Origin: Candidatus Nitrosopumilus sp.
GTDB taxonomy: Archaea; Thermoproteota; Nitrososphaeria; Nitrososphaerales; Nitrosopumilaceae
DNA length: 17,347 nucleotides
Direction: 5' to 3'
NCBI GenBank assembly: GCA_013002265.1
Contig: JABDKK010000126.1
Location: 1 to 17,347, forward strand
In this document: in pieces, positions 1 to 8,126 of the stretch
How positions within the stretch are numbered: the first letter of the stretch is position 1
Layout: each line of letters starts with the position of its first letter
Made by a program: the position numbers and the translations under genes
Notes under the pieces: model-generated
What the model saw: the letters and a program-made list of their open reading frames with translations, nothing else
What the model was told of the DNA's origin: nothing
Databases searched by the model: none

Positions 1-83
1 TGGGGGGAGAAAGAGTAGCAAAACTCAATGAGTTGTTACGACTATCAGAGCATGATTTAATACGCGGAATGGCAGAGATTTAA
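1..83 (+). CDS. eno: Enolase, C-terminal end only (partial)
   Basis: Only the last 26 codons are in the window, read in the frame starting at base 3 and ending at the TAA at 81-83. The residues GGERVAKLNELLRL match the conserved C-terminal GGER-AKLN-LLR segment of enolase, the glycolytic/gluconeogenic enzyme that interconverts 2-phosphoglycerate and phosphoenolpyruvate. The next gene, for ribosomal protein uS2, starts 7 nt later, and eno-rpsB is a common archaeal gene order that supports the call. The active site is outside the window, so integrity cannot be judged. Confidence 0.8.
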   Translation, partial: GGERVAKLNELLRLSEHDLIRGMAEI

Positions 84-90
84 AATCGTC

Positions 91-714
91 ATGAGCCAGC
101 AAGCAGAAACATCAGACATCAAAAAGAAGATCCTCACTACAGGAATTAGAGTAGGGACTCAAGTCAAAACCAAATTCATGAGATCATTTATCACAAAAGC
201 TAGTCCTGAAGGGCTTTACATGCTTGATTTGGACATAACATTAGAAAAAATTCAAACTGCAGCAAAATTCATCAACAGATTAGGGACAGACAAACTTATC
301 GTTTGCTCCGGTAGACAATATGCAGAAACCCCAATTGAAAAATTCTGTGAAGTTTTAGATTCCAAGCAACTTTTAGGAAGATTCATGCCAGGAACATTAA
401 CCAATCCTTCATTACCATATTACATTGAACCAAAATTAGTCTTAATCTCAGACCCACAAGTAGATGAACAAGCAATTATTGAAGCAACTAATGCTGGGAT
501 TCCGGTAATTGGAATTGCAAATACAGATAACATTACATCAAATATCGATGTAATTATTCCAGCAAACAACAGAGGGAGAAAAGCTTTAGCAACGGTTTAC
601 TGGTTATTAGTTCGTCAAATTCTCATCGAGAGAGGAGAATTAAAAGAAGGTGAATCGATGAAATATGAAATTGATGATTTCGAAACAAAGATCACCGAAG
701 AGGAAATAGAATAA
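91..714 (+). CDS. rpsB: 30S ribosomal protein S2 (uS2)
   Basis: A 207-residue protein of the uS2 family, a structural component of the small ribosomal subunit. Visible family signatures are the segment FMRSFITKASPEGLYMLDLD near residues 29-48, the SGRQYAETPIEKF stretch near residue 73, FMPGTLTNPSLPYYIEPKL around 95-114, and the segment GIPVIGIANTDN near residue 136, followed by the IIPANNRGRKAL motif. The length suits the shorter archaeal form. The acidic C-terminal tail is typical. The gene lies 7 nt after enolase and 17 nt before mevalonate kinase, so co-transcription is likely. No strong Shine-Dalgarno sequence precedes the ATG. Confidence 0.96.
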   Translation: MSQQAETSDIKKKILTTGIRVGTQVKTKFMRSFITKASPEGLYMLDLDITLEKIQTAAKFINRLGTDKLIVCSGRQYAETPIEKFCEVLDSKQLLGRFMPGTLTNPSLPYYIEPKLVLISDPQVDEQAIIEATNAGIPVIGIANTDNITSNIDVIIPANNRGRKALATVYWLLVRQILIERGELKEGESMKYEIDDFETKITEEEIE

Positions 715-731
715 ATCAATCCAAGGGTCAC

Positions 732-1679
732 TTGAAATCCAAAGCATCAGCTCCTGGCAAAGTGATTCTTTTTGGAGAACATTTTGTTGTTTATGGGGTA
801 AAAGCTATTCTTTGTGCAATAAATAAAAGAATACAAGTAACTGCGGAAGATATTGATGAAAACAAAATCACAATTAAATCAAATATTGGAAGTCTTTCAG
901 AAAAACCAAACAAAAATATTTCTGAAATAAAATCTCCACTAAAACCATTTTATCATTTAGCAGACAAAATGCTAAAAGAGCAAAATGAAATCAAAGGATT
1001 AAAAATTACTGTAGATTCAGAAATTCCTTTAGGGGTAGGATTAGGTTCATCCTCAGCTTGTTGTGTGGCAGGAGCTGCTGCAATTTCAAGATTATTTGGA
1101 GAAAAATCTCAAAAAGAGATATTAGAGCTTGCAATTGAATCTGAAAAAACAATTTTTCAAAATACTTCAGGAGCAGATTGCACTGTTTGTACATTTGGTG
1201 GAATTATGGAATATGATAAAAAAAATGGTTTTCAAAAATTGGAATATGAGCCTAATTTTCATCTAGTAATAGCAAATTCAAGAATTGAGCATTCCACAGA
1301 ATCAGTTGTATCCAAAGTAAAACAATTCAAAGAAGAAAACATTAAAAAATTTTCAAATTTGTGTGAAGAAGAAACTAAATTGATAAAAGATGTTTTAATA
1401 ATTCTAAAAGAAAATAACATGAAGGAATTAGGCAAAAAAATTATTCAAAATCAGGAATATTTAGAAACAATCGGGATATCTAATGAAAAATTAAGACACA
1501 TGATAAAAGTTGGTGAAAAGTTTTCACTAGGCTCTAAAATTACTGGTGCTGGTGGAGGTGGATGTATATTTTCCCTTGTAGATGAATCAAATTTGGTTAA
1601 TATTTTAGAGGAATTTGAAAATAATAATTATGAATGTTTTTCAGTAAAAATTGATTTCAAGGGACTGGATACTTTTTAA
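732..1679 (+). CDS. mvk: Mevalonate kinase
   Basis: A 315-residue GHMP-family kinase that phosphorylates mevalonate at the 5-position with ATP in isoprenoid synthesis. Motif 1 is PGKVILFGEH (residues 8-17), the phosphate-binding loop is GVGLGSSSA (about 101-109), the likely catalytic Asp is D149 in SGADCT, and motif 3 is GAGGGGC (272-278). The start is a TTG at 732: no ATG lies upstream of motif 1 in this frame and only seven residues precede PGK, so a later start would remove the motif. The gene follows rpsB by 17 nt and precedes isopentenyl phosphate kinase by 23 nt. This cluster position favours mevalonate kinase over other GHMP kinases. Confidence 0.93.
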   Translation: MKSKASAPGKVILFGEHFVVYGVKAILCAINKRIQVTAEDIDENKITIKSNIGSLSEKPNKNISEIKSPLKPFYHLADKMLKEQNEIKGLKITVDSEIPLGVGLGSSSACCVAGAAAISRLFGEKSQKEILELAIESEKTIFQNTSGADCTVCTFGGIMEYDKKNGFQKLEYEPNFHLVIANSRIEHSTESVVSKVKQFKEENIKKFSNLCEEETKLIKDVLIILKENNMKELGKKIIQNQEYLETIGISNEKLRHMIKVGEKFSLGSKITGAGGGGCIFSLVDESNLVNILEEFENNNYECFSVKIDFKGLDTF

Positions 1680-1702
1680 TTGACAAGATAATTTGGAATT
1701 AC

Positions 1703-2452
1703 ATGATTCTAATAAAATTGGGCGGATCAATTATTACAAATAAAGAAAAACCATTATCTGCAAGAAGAAAAACCATAGATAATCTTTCTAAGAGTTTAAA
1801 GAAGATTAAAGAACCCATGATAATTGTTCATGGTGGTGGATCATATGGCCATTATTGGTCGGTAAAATATGACATGCATACAAAAGAGAGAAGGTATGAT
1901 ACCAGAGGAGTATCTATTGTTAAGAATTCAATGATAGATCTAAACAAGATAATTTTGGATTCATTATTAAAAAATAAATTAAATCCGTATTGTTTACCGC
2001 CAACAGATTTTATGTTTGGGAACAAACCAATCGCTAAGAAAATCAAAGAGATTGAAAAAATAGCAAAAACAGGATTGATTCCAGTCACATTTGGAGATGC
2101 ATTATGGTTTGGTCAGAAAAAAACTTTCATTTTATCAGGAGATAAAATAATGACCCATCTTGCAAACATTCTAAAGCCAAAACTAACAATCTTTGCTCTA
2201 AATGAGAATGGATTATACTCAGATTTCAAATCAAAAAAATTAATTTATGAATTAAAAGATCAAAATCCGTTAATTTCAAAAAACAAAATGGATGTCACTG
2301 GTGGAATGGCTAGAAAGGTGGAAGAAGCTACAAAAATTGCAAAAATGGGTATGAATGTATTTTTTGCAAATGGAAACAAGCCTGAAAGGATTGTACAAGC
2401 TATTAAAAATAGGAAATATGAGGGAACATTGTTTAGAGGAAAAAATGTCTGA
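1703..2452 (+). CDS. ipk: Isopentenyl phosphate kinase
   Basis: A 249-residue amino-acid-kinase-fold enzyme that phosphorylates isopentenyl phosphate to isopentenyl diphosphate, the last ATP-dependent step of the archaeal mevalonate pathway. The N-terminus MILIKLGGSIIT carries the phosphate-binding Lys-Gly-Gly. VHGGGSYGH places the conserved catalytic His at residue 50, which separates IPK from fosfomycin kinases and UMP kinases of the same fold. A DVTGGMARKVEEA segment near residue 197 is the family's C-terminal nucleotide-binding region. Its last 8 nt overlap the start of the isomerase-like gene, so the two are probably translationally coupled. Older annotations often label this family a generic amino-acid kinase. 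Confidence 0.92.
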   Translation: MILIKLGGSIITNKEKPLSARRKTIDNLSKSLKKIKEPMIIVHGGGSYGHYWSVKYDMHTKERRYDTRGVSIVKNSMIDLNKIILDSLLKNKLNPYCLPPTDFMFGNKPIAKKIKEIEKIAKTGLIPVTFGDALWFGQKKTFILSGDKIMTHLANILKPKLTIFALNENGLYSDFKSKKLIYELKDQNPLISKNKMDVTGGMARKVEEATKIAKMGMNVFFANGNKPERIVQAIKNRKYEGTLFRGKNV

Positions 2453-3095
2453 AGAGTTTGTAATTTTAGTTGATGGGAACGATAACCCAATAGGGACTGA
2501 AGAAAAAGTAAAATGTCATTTACCAAATGGAAAGCTTCACAGAGCATTTACCGCATTATTGTTTGATAATGAAGGGAGGCTTGTTCTAACTAGAAGAGCA
2601 AAAGAAAAGATGTTATGGCCAAATGATTGGGATGGAACATTTGCCAGCCATCCAAGGGAATCAGAAACATACGTGTCTTCTGGTGAGAGAAGAATGCCAG
2701 AAGAATTGGGTATTGAAGGTAAACTAGATTATTTACATAAATTCGAATATCATGTACCATACAAAGACATAGGTTCAGAAAATGAAATTTGTGGAACCTT
2801 AATTGGGGTCATCGATAAAGCCACAGAGCTAAAAGAAATTGCTGGAGAAATTGATGAAATCAAATGGATATCATCCAAAGAGTTGATCTTAGAACTTGAA
2901 AAAAATCCCCAAATATATTGTCCATGGATGCTCATTGCATTGCAATTATTAGAAAAATCAGATTACAAAATGCTGGAAAAGTATGGTAAGGTCTTATCTA
3001 CATGGATAAATAGTGAAATTCGTGAGGGATTAGAGAAGGCAATCAAAACACATCTGCCAGTAGAAAAGTGGAGATTAATAAATGAAAAAAACTAA
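2445..3095 (+). CDS. idi: Type 1 isopentenyl-diphosphate isomerase-like Nudix protein
   Basis: A 216-residue Nudix-fold protein expected to interconvert isopentenyl and dimethylallyl diphosphate. Visible type 1 residues are H25 and H32 (CHLPNGKLHRAF), H68 (ASHP), the Nudix-like helix with E85/E86 before LGI, Y101, and E111/E113 in SENEIC, all corresponding to metal or substrate residues of the E. coli enzyme. The catalytic Cys of E. coli (Cys67) is replaced by Ala66. The start is the ATG at 2445 (MSEEFVILVD), overlapping the kinase gene by 8 nt; an in-frame ATG at 2355 would read far into the kinase and lacks family similarity. The 3' end overlaps the prenyltransferase gene by 14 nt. Family and context are strong; activity is less certain. 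Confidence 0.85.
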   Translation: MSEEFVILVDGNDNPIGTEEKVKCHLPNGKLHRAFTALLFDNEGRLVLTRRAKEKMLWPNDWDGTFASHPRESETYVSSGERRMPEELGIEGKLDYLHKFEYHVPYKDIGSENEICGTLIGVIDKATELKEIAGEIDEIKWISSKELILELEKNPQIYCPWMLIALQLLEKSDYKMLEKYGKVLSTWINSEIREGLEKAIKTHLPVEKWRLINEKN

Positions 3096-4062
3096 ACAAG
3101 TTGAAAATAATGCAAAAATCGTAAACAAGCACTTAAAATCTAAGCTCAAAGGCAATCCCAAAAAGCTCTATGAAGCTGCAGGCCATTTGATAATTAACGG
3201 TGGTAAAAGACTTAGACCATACATGGTAATCAAAAGTTGTCAAATTTTAGGAGGAAGAGTTTCCAATGCAATGCCAGCAGCAAGTGCAGTTGAAATGATT
3301 CATAATTTTACTTTAGTTCATGATGACATTATGGATAATGATGAAATGAGACATGGAGATCCAACAGTACATAAAAAATTTGGAATGCCAATTGCAATAC
3401 TTGCAGGAGATGTATTATTTTCAAAGGCATACCAAGTAATTACAGAGTCAAAATTATCTGCAGTTGCAACAACACGACTTATTTCTAGATTAGCAAAAGC
3501 ATGTGTAGATGTCTGTGAAGGCCAATTATTAGACATAAAGATGGCAGAAGAAAAGAAGACTCCAACAGAATCAGAATACATCACAATGATATGCAAAAAA
3601 ACTGCAGCTTTATTTGATGTGTCATGCGCAATGGGAGCAATTTGTGCAACAAACAATGAAAAAGATATTTCAAATCTTTCATCATTTGGGAGAAACCTAG
3701 GAATAGCATTTCAGATTACAGATGACCTAATAGGAGTAATGGGTGATTCTAAGATTACAAAAAAACCTGTAGGAAATGATCTTAGAGAAGGTAAAAAATC
3801 ATTACCAATATTGATGGCAATTAAATTATCAAAAGGCAAAGACAAAAAAATAATTCTAAAGGCATTTGGAAATTCAAATATTACTAGAAAAGATCTTAGC
3901 AAAGCAGTTGATGTAATTCGCTCCCTTGGAATTGAAGAAAATGTTAGAAAACAGGCACTAAAATATGCTAAAAAAGCAGAAAAAGCATTATCAAAATACT
4001 CAGGTTCTTCTAAAAGAGAATTAGTCACACTTTTAGATTTTGTAGTAAAGAGAAGCTTGTAG
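3082..4062 (+). CDS. idsA: Geranylgeranyl/farnesyl diphosphate synthase (trans-polyprenyl synthase)
   Basis: A 326-residue all-trans prenyl diphosphate synthase that adds isopentenyl diphosphate units to allylic diphosphates, supplying the C15-C20 chains of archaeal membrane lipids. GGKRLRPYMV near residue 40 is the substrate-binding segment. The first Asp-rich motif is DDIMD (D81, D82, D85), followed by EMRHGDPTVHKKFG. The second is DDLIGVMGD from D214, in which the final Asp of DDxxD is Gly, as is common in archaeal members. Product length cannot be set with confidence from sequence alone; C20 is the expected archaeal product. The start overlaps the isomerase-like gene by 14 nt, indicating coupled translation. 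Confidence 0.93.
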   Translation: MKKTKQVENNAKIVNKHLKSKLKGNPKKLYEAAGHLIINGGKRLRPYMVIKSCQILGGRVSNAMPAASAVEMIHNFTLVHDDIMDNDEMRHGDPTVHKKFGMPIAILAGDVLFSKAYQVITESKLSAVATTRLISRLAKACVDVCEGQLLDIKMAEEKKTPTESEYITMICKKTAALFDVSCAMGAICATNNEKDISNLSSFGRNLGIAFQITDDLIGVMGDSKITKKPVGNDLREGKKSLPILMAIKLSKGKDKKIILKAFGNSNITRKDLSKAVDVIRSLGIEENVRKQALKYAKKAEKALSKYSGSSKRELVTLLDFVVKRSL

Positions 4063-4080
4063 TAATTAGGAAGATATCAA

Positions 4081-5790
4081 ATGGATGAAGAACTAAAGAG
4101 AGAGATCAGAAAGATGTCTCTTCAGAATGCATTTGAGCATGAAGGGAAAACTCAAGATAAAATAATTTTGGGAAAAATTCTTGGAACAAAAGCAGAATTA
4201 AGAACTAAAGTAAAAGAGATTTCTCCGGAAATATCTGAGATTGTTTCTTCAGTAAATAAATTAACAATAGATGAACAAAAAAAAGAGATTGAAGAGAAAT
4301 TTCCTGAAATTTTAATCCCTAAAGAAAAAATTGAAGAAAGGGAAGGACTTCCAGAACTACACAATGCAGAGCATGGAAAAGTAATTACAAGATTTCCACC
4401 CGAGCCAAATGGTTATCCGCACATAGGACATGCAAAAGCTGCAATAATTAATTCAGAGTATGCAAGAATGTATGGAGGTAAATTCATCCTAAGAATGGAT
4501 GATACCAATCCAGAAGCAGAGAGAATGGAATACCATGCAGCAATAAAAGTCGGATTAGAGTGGTTAGGAATAAAATTTGACATTGTGAAAAATACATCAG
4601 ATGATATGGAAATTTTTTACGAAAAGGGAATCGAGTTAATTAATTCTGGAAAAGCTTACATCTGTACCTGTAAGCGAGACGATATCAGCAAACACAGAAG
4701 AGAAAGAAAAGCATGCAAATGCAGTATGGGAAATATTGAAAAAAACACAAAGAACTGGCAGAAAATGAATGAGAAATTCAAACCAGGAGAAGCCATTGTA
4801 AGATTCCGCGGAGATATGAAAGCAGATAATGCAGTAATGAGGGATCCAGTTTTGTTTAGAATAATTGAGGAAAAACACTACACATTGGGAGAGAAATACA
4901 GAATATGGCCAAGTTACGATATGGCAGTTGCAATAGAAGACAGCATAGATGGAGTCACACATGCCTTTCGTTCAAAAGAATTTGAATTAAGAAAAGAACT
5001 GATTAATGCAATATTAGACGCACTAAAAATGAGAAAGCCACATCAAGGATTTTTCTCGAGGTTAGAATTCAAAGGAATGCCGATTTCAAAGAGAATAATC
5101 AAACCTTTGATTGAGAAGGGCAAAGTTTCATGGTATGATGATCCTAGACTTCCAACCTTGGAGGCGCTAAGAAGGAGGGGGATAAAACCAGAAGCAATTA
5201 AAAAATTCATTTTATCTTTAGGATTAACTAAAGCAAACACATTAGCACCTTTTGATGCATTAGAATCATTTAATCGAAAATTTGTTGATGCTACAAGTAT
5301 CAGGTTATTTATGGTAAGTAATCCAAAAAACCTAACTGTAAATAATTTACCTTTATCATCTGTAGAAATTCCAAATCATCCAATAAAGGATATGGGAAAA
5401 AGAAAAATTGATGTTGACGGCGATTTTTTAATTTCCGGGGATGATGCACAAACGATCAAACAAGGAATACAAATTAGACTTTTAGGATTAGGAAATGTTT
5501 TGATCAAAAAAGACGGAGCAGAATTGGAAGGAGAATATGTTTCTGATGGAGATATGACAGATATTCCAAAGATACAGTGGGTTCCACAAAAAACAGCTCA
5601 TGAAATTAAGATGATTGTTCCAAAAACATTATTCAACGGAGACAATTTTAATGAAGATAGCTTAGAGGAATTAGACGTTTATACAGAACCCCATTATCTT
5701 CAATTAAAGGAAGGAGAAGAAATTCAGTTTGTCAGATATGGATATTGTAGAAAAGATTCTCAAAATCAAGCAATTTTTACTCACAAGTGA
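4081..5790 (+). CDS. gltX: Glutamyl-tRNA synthetase, archaeal type
   Basis: A 569-residue class I aminoacyl-tRNA synthetase of the GlxRS family that charges tRNA with glutamate. In archaea it is generally non-discriminating and also loads tRNA-Gln, which an amidotransferase then converts. An archaeal N-terminal helical extension covers about residues 1-100. The HIGH signature is PNGYPHIGHAKAA near residue 113. A Zn-binding set CTC...CKC lies near 195-214. The KMSKS equivalent is MPISKR near residue 333. A beta-barrel anticodon-binding region follows, ending in FVRYGYCRKD. It starts 18 nt after the prenyl synthase and ends 6 nt before the FAH gene, so it may share their transcript. Confidence 0.96.
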   Translation: MDEELKREIRKMSLQNAFEHEGKTQDKIILGKILGTKAELRTKVKEISPEISEIVSSVNKLTIDEQKKEIEEKFPEILIPKEKIEEREGLPELHNAEHGKVITRFPPEPNGYPHIGHAKAAIINSEYARMYGGKFILRMDDTNPEAERMEYHAAIKVGLEWLGIKFDIVKNTSDDMEIFYEKGIELINSGKAYICTCKRDDISKHRRERKACKCSMGNIEKNTKNWQKMNEKFKPGEAIVRFRGDMKADNAVMRDPVLFRIIEEKHYTLGEKYRIWPSYDMAVAIEDSIDGVTHAFRSKEFELRKELINAILDALKMRKPHQGFFSRLEFKGMPISKRIIKPLIEKGKVSWYDDPRLPTLEALRRRGIKPEAIKKFILSLGLTKANTLAPFDALESFNRKFVDATSIRLFMVSNPKNLTVNNLPLSSVEIPNHPIKDMGKRKIDVDGDFLISGDDAQTIKQGIQIRLLGLGNVLIKKDGAELEGEYVSDGDMTDIPKIQWVPQKTAHEIKMIVPKTLFNGDNFNEDSLEELDVYTEPHYLQLKEGEEIQFVRYGYCRKDSQNQAIFTHK

Positions 5791-5796
5791 GATACT

Positions 5797-6666
5797 ATGA
5801 AGATAGCACGATTAGTAAAGGGCAATAATGAAACTTATGGCTTTGTGAAAGGAGACAAGGTTGCAACGAAAGATGAAATAACTTATCTTACAGGAGTCCC
5901 TATTCCACAAAATGTAAAAGACTTTCTTTTTGATGGTTGGTTTGATGAAATTAAAAACAAAATTGACAATTTACCTTACGAATCAGATTTGTCACAATTC
6001 AAATTATTAGCACCCATTCCCAATCCAAATAAAATAATTTGTTTGGCTTTCAATTATGTGGACCATGCTGAAGAACAGGGATTAATAGCTCCTGAGGATC
6101 CTGCCCTAGTAATCAAACCAAGAACTGCATTAAACAGTACTGAATCAGATATAGTATGCCCAGATTTTGTCACTCAGCTAGACTATGAGGTAGAATTAGC
6201 TATGATAATTGGAAAAAATTGCAAAAACATTAGCGAGGACGAAGCATCCAAAGTAATTTTCGGATATATGATATTCAATGATGTATCAGCTAGAGATATC
6301 CAGATGAAAGACAAACAGTTTACCAGGGGGAAAAGTTTTGATACCTTTGCACCATGTGGTCCATGGATTACCACTACAGATGAAATAAAAAATGCTCAGA
6401 ACCTTAAGTTGACTACCAAAGTAAATGGAAAAGTAAGACAAAATTCTAGTACAAACAACATGTTCATCAAAATTCCTGAAATAATTTCAAAAATATCCAA
6501 AGTCATGACACTAGAAAAAGGCGACATAATATCTACTGGAACCCCTGCAGGTGTAATGCTAAACAAACCAAATGCAGAATTTTTAAAAGATGGGGATAAG
6601 GTGGAAATGGAAATTGAAGGATTAGGCATTTTGAAAAACACAATTAAATTTGTAAAGTCTAACTAA
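5797..6666 (+). CDS. Fumarylacetoacetate hydrolase family protein
   Basis: A 289-residue FAH-superfamily enzyme with a short N-terminal domain (about 1-70) and the metal-dependent catalytic domain (about 75-285). Metal-binding acids are visible as the E-x-E pair E131/E133 in LDYEVELA and D162 in FNDVSARD. The conserved KSFDTFAPCGPW stretch and the C-terminal GDIISTGTPAGV motif are present. Members include fumarylpyruvate and acylpyruvate hydrolases, oxaloacetate decarboxylases and aromatic ring-cleavage hydrolases. The exact substrate cannot be assigned here, and no aromatic degradation genes lie nearby. It starts 6 nt after gltX. Its last 8 nt overlap the 3' end of the convergent acetyltransferase gene. 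Confidence 0.9.
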   Translation: MKIARLVKGNNETYGFVKGDKVATKDEITYLTGVPIPQNVKDFLFDGWFDEIKNKIDNLPYESDLSQFKLLAPIPNPNKIICLAFNYVDHAEEQGLIAPEDPALVIKPRTALNSTESDIVCPDFVTQLDYEVELAMIIGKNCKNISEDEASKVIFGYMIFNDVSARDIQMKDKQFTRGKSFDTFAPCGPWITTTDEIKNAQNLKLTTKVNGKVRQNSSTNNMFIKIPEIISKISKVMTLEKGDIISTGTPAGVMLNKPNAEFLKDGDKVEMEIEGLGILKNTIKFVKSN

Positions 6667-7447
6667 ACAATGATTTTTTCATCAGGTGAAATGATATTTT
6701 CTTTTCCAATAAATCAAAATTGGGTAAATCTTCTTTAGATAAAATTTGTATTCGTTGATAGTCTTTTTCAATTCCATAATTTTGTAAATACGAAAGAATT
6801 TGCAGCGTAGAGGGGTCAGAATTTGAAAATAGTGTGACAATCAATGTTTTATCAAAATGTTCAGAATCAGATAGAATTGCAAATGAATAGTTATCTCGCT
6901 CATTGGTTCTAACAATTCTATTTTCATGAAGTAATGAATTCAATGTGTTATTATCCAAAGGAAGCCATCTCCAGGATTTTACATAGTGGGTAAAGTTCAG
7001 ATCAAGTGATTTGGCAAACGATATATCATAATTTTTTTTTCTTTTGGGTATGAGAGAATAGAAATTCCAGGACTCAAATATTCTATAATTCAAAGAATTT
7101 GCCATCAACAGTGAGTGTTTATTTGTTGTATCAATTAGCATAAATGAGAATTGAATATTCCTTTTTTTGCCAATTTTTTCAGCGTGATTTACTAAAGAAG
7201 TTGCAATTTTTTGTCTACGATTATCAGGTTTTATCCTAATGCCTTCAATCCAAATTTGATTTTCTGAAAAATATGAATGACAAATTCCAACTATTCCTTT
7301 ATTTGCAATAACAAAGAGATTGCCTTCGGTTAACCAGTAATCCCAAACCTGATCAATGTAATCCTCCCAGGAAAAAGTATCTTTACAAAACTGCAAAACA
7401 TTATTTTTATCTAAAGCAGTTGCATTACGGATTATTTTATCAGACAT
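6659..7447 (-). CDS. GNAT-family N-acetyltransferase with C-terminal extension
   Basis: A 262-residue protein whose first about 140 residues form a GNAT domain: the N-terminal IRNATALDKNNV strand-helix, the central strands GNLFVIANKGIVGICHSYF and IWIEGIRIKPDNR, and the acetyl-CoA pyrophosphate loop RRQKIATSLVNHAE near residues 78-91. A segment equivalent to motif B, NKHSLLMANSLNYRIFESW, follows. The remaining about 120 residues have no motif I recognise; by length and position they could be a second, degenerate GNAT fold, which is inference. The acyl acceptor is unknown. The gene converges on the FAH gene with an 8-nt overlap and diverges from the Rieske gene across 39 nt. Confidence 0.82.
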   Translation of the reverse strand: MSDKIIRNATALDKNNVLQFCKDTFSWEDYIDQVWDYWLTEGNLFVIANKGIVGICHSYFSENQIWIEGIRIKPDNRRQKIATSLVNHAEKIGKKRNIQFSFMLIDTTNKHSLLMANSLNYRIFESWNFYSLIPKRKKNYDISFAKSLDLNFTHYVKSWRWLPLDNNTLNSLLHENRIVRTNERDNYSFAILSDSEHFDKTLIVTLFSNSDPSTLQILSYLQNYGIEKDYQRIQILSKEDLPNFDLLEKKISFHLMKKSLFS

Positions 7448-7486
7448 ATACGAAAAAATATTAAGTATAATAAGATAAAAACTACA
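7448..7486. promoter_or_regulatory. Divergent promoter pair between acetyltransferase and Rieske genes
   Basis: The 39-nt gap between the two ATG codons must hold both promoters. On the + strand an A/T stretch AAAAATATTAAG around 7454-7465 lies about 28 nt before the Rieske ATG. On the minus strand TTTTATCTTATT around 7468-7480 lies about 26 nt before the acetyltransferase ATG. Both distances fit leaderless archaeal transcripts. No operator is evident. Confidence 0.5.
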
Positions 7487-7795
7487 ATGGGAAGAATTAT
7501 CGCTGGAAAAACATCAGACATACAACCAGGAAATATGATCAAGGTCTCAATTGATGGAAGGGACATTCTTGTTGCAAACATTGATGGAAAATTTTATGCA
7601 ACAGATGATTCTTGTACGCATTCAGGTTCAAGTTTATCAGAAGGGAAATTAGATGGAGGTATAGTCACATGTGGTTGGCATGGAGCTCAATTTGATTGTA
7701 AGAATGGAAATTTGGTTAAATTTCCAGCAAAAATTAGAGATTTAACATCTTACAACGTTGTAATTGAATCAGATAGCGTTTTTGTAGAGGTGTAA
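7487..7795 (+). CDS. Rieske [2Fe-2S] ferredoxin-like protein
   Basis: A 102-residue stand-alone Rieske domain, a small soluble electron carrier. Cluster ligands are visible as C43 and H45 (CTHSG) and C62 and H65 (CGWHGAQFD), giving the CxH...CxxH pattern with normal spacing. There is no signal peptide or membrane anchor, unlike Rieske subunits of cytochrome bc complexes. The GAQFD sequence and short length match the ferredoxin-type members found with oxygenases or reductases. No partner oxygenase is in the window, so the electron donor and acceptor are unknown. It has its own promoter in the 39-nt divergent gap and ends 36 nt before the UPF0147 gene. Confidence 0.92.
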   Translation: MGRIIAGKTSDIQPGNMIKVSIDGRDILVANIDGKFYATDDSCTHSGSSLSEGKLDGGIVTCGWHGAQFDCKNGNLVKFPAKIRDLTSYNVVIESDSVFVEV

Positions 7796-7825
7796 CTATA
7801 TACCTCTAATCTTCAATAATAGGTG
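7796..7825 (+). promoter_or_regulatory. TATA-like box and Shine-Dalgarno site for the UPF0147 gene
   Basis: CTATATAC at 7796-7803 begins directly after the Rieske stop codon, about 32 nt before the next ATG. AGGTG at 7821-7825 lies 6 nt before that ATG. The pair suggests a separate promoter giving a short leader with a ribosome-binding site, rather than simple read-through from the Rieske gene. Confidence 0.5.
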
Positions 7826-7831
7826 TAAAAG

Positions 7832-8101
7832 ATGGCAGACAAAACTCAAAACAAAGAATCAATGAAAGAAGCAATAGAGACATTAAATCAAATTGCATCT
7901 AGTAATTCCACTCCAAAGACAATAAAAAAATCAATTACTGACTTGATTGCAGACTTGAATAATGAGGAATATTCTCTTTCAGTCAGAGCTGCAAATACAA
8001 TTAGTCTATTGGATGATGTAACACAAGATCCAAACATGCCATCATATGTTAGAACACAGCTATGGCAAGCAGTTTCGAAATTAGAAAGCATAAGAGAATA
8101 A
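7832..8101 (+). CDS. UPF0147 family protein
   Basis: An 89-residue, charged, all-helical protein matching the archaeal UPF0147 family of unknown function. The recognised pattern is two helical hairpins with SVRAANTISLLDDVTQDPNM around residues 50-69, followed by PSYVRTQLWQAVSKLE. There are no Cys residues, signal peptide or membrane segment, so it is probably a small cytoplasmic protein. An AGGTG ribosome-binding site 6 nt upstream supports the ATG start. It ends 25 nt before the methyltransferase-like gene and may be co-transcribed with it. The family is widespread in archaea, suggesting a core role, but none can be named from sequence. Confidence 0.85.
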   Translation: MADKTQNKESMKEAIETLNQIASSNSTPKTIKKSITDLIADLNNEEYSLSVRAANTISLLDDVTQDPNMPSYVRTQLWQAVSKLESIRE

Positions 8102-8126
8102 ATTCTCCATTACTTTATGACAAATA

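Noticed and set aside
2355..2444. Upstream in-frame ATG that would extend the isomerase-like protein by 30 residues.
   Set aside because: The extension lies wholly within the isopentenyl phosphate kinase gene and has no family similarity. The ATG at 2445 begins with the conserved start of the domain.
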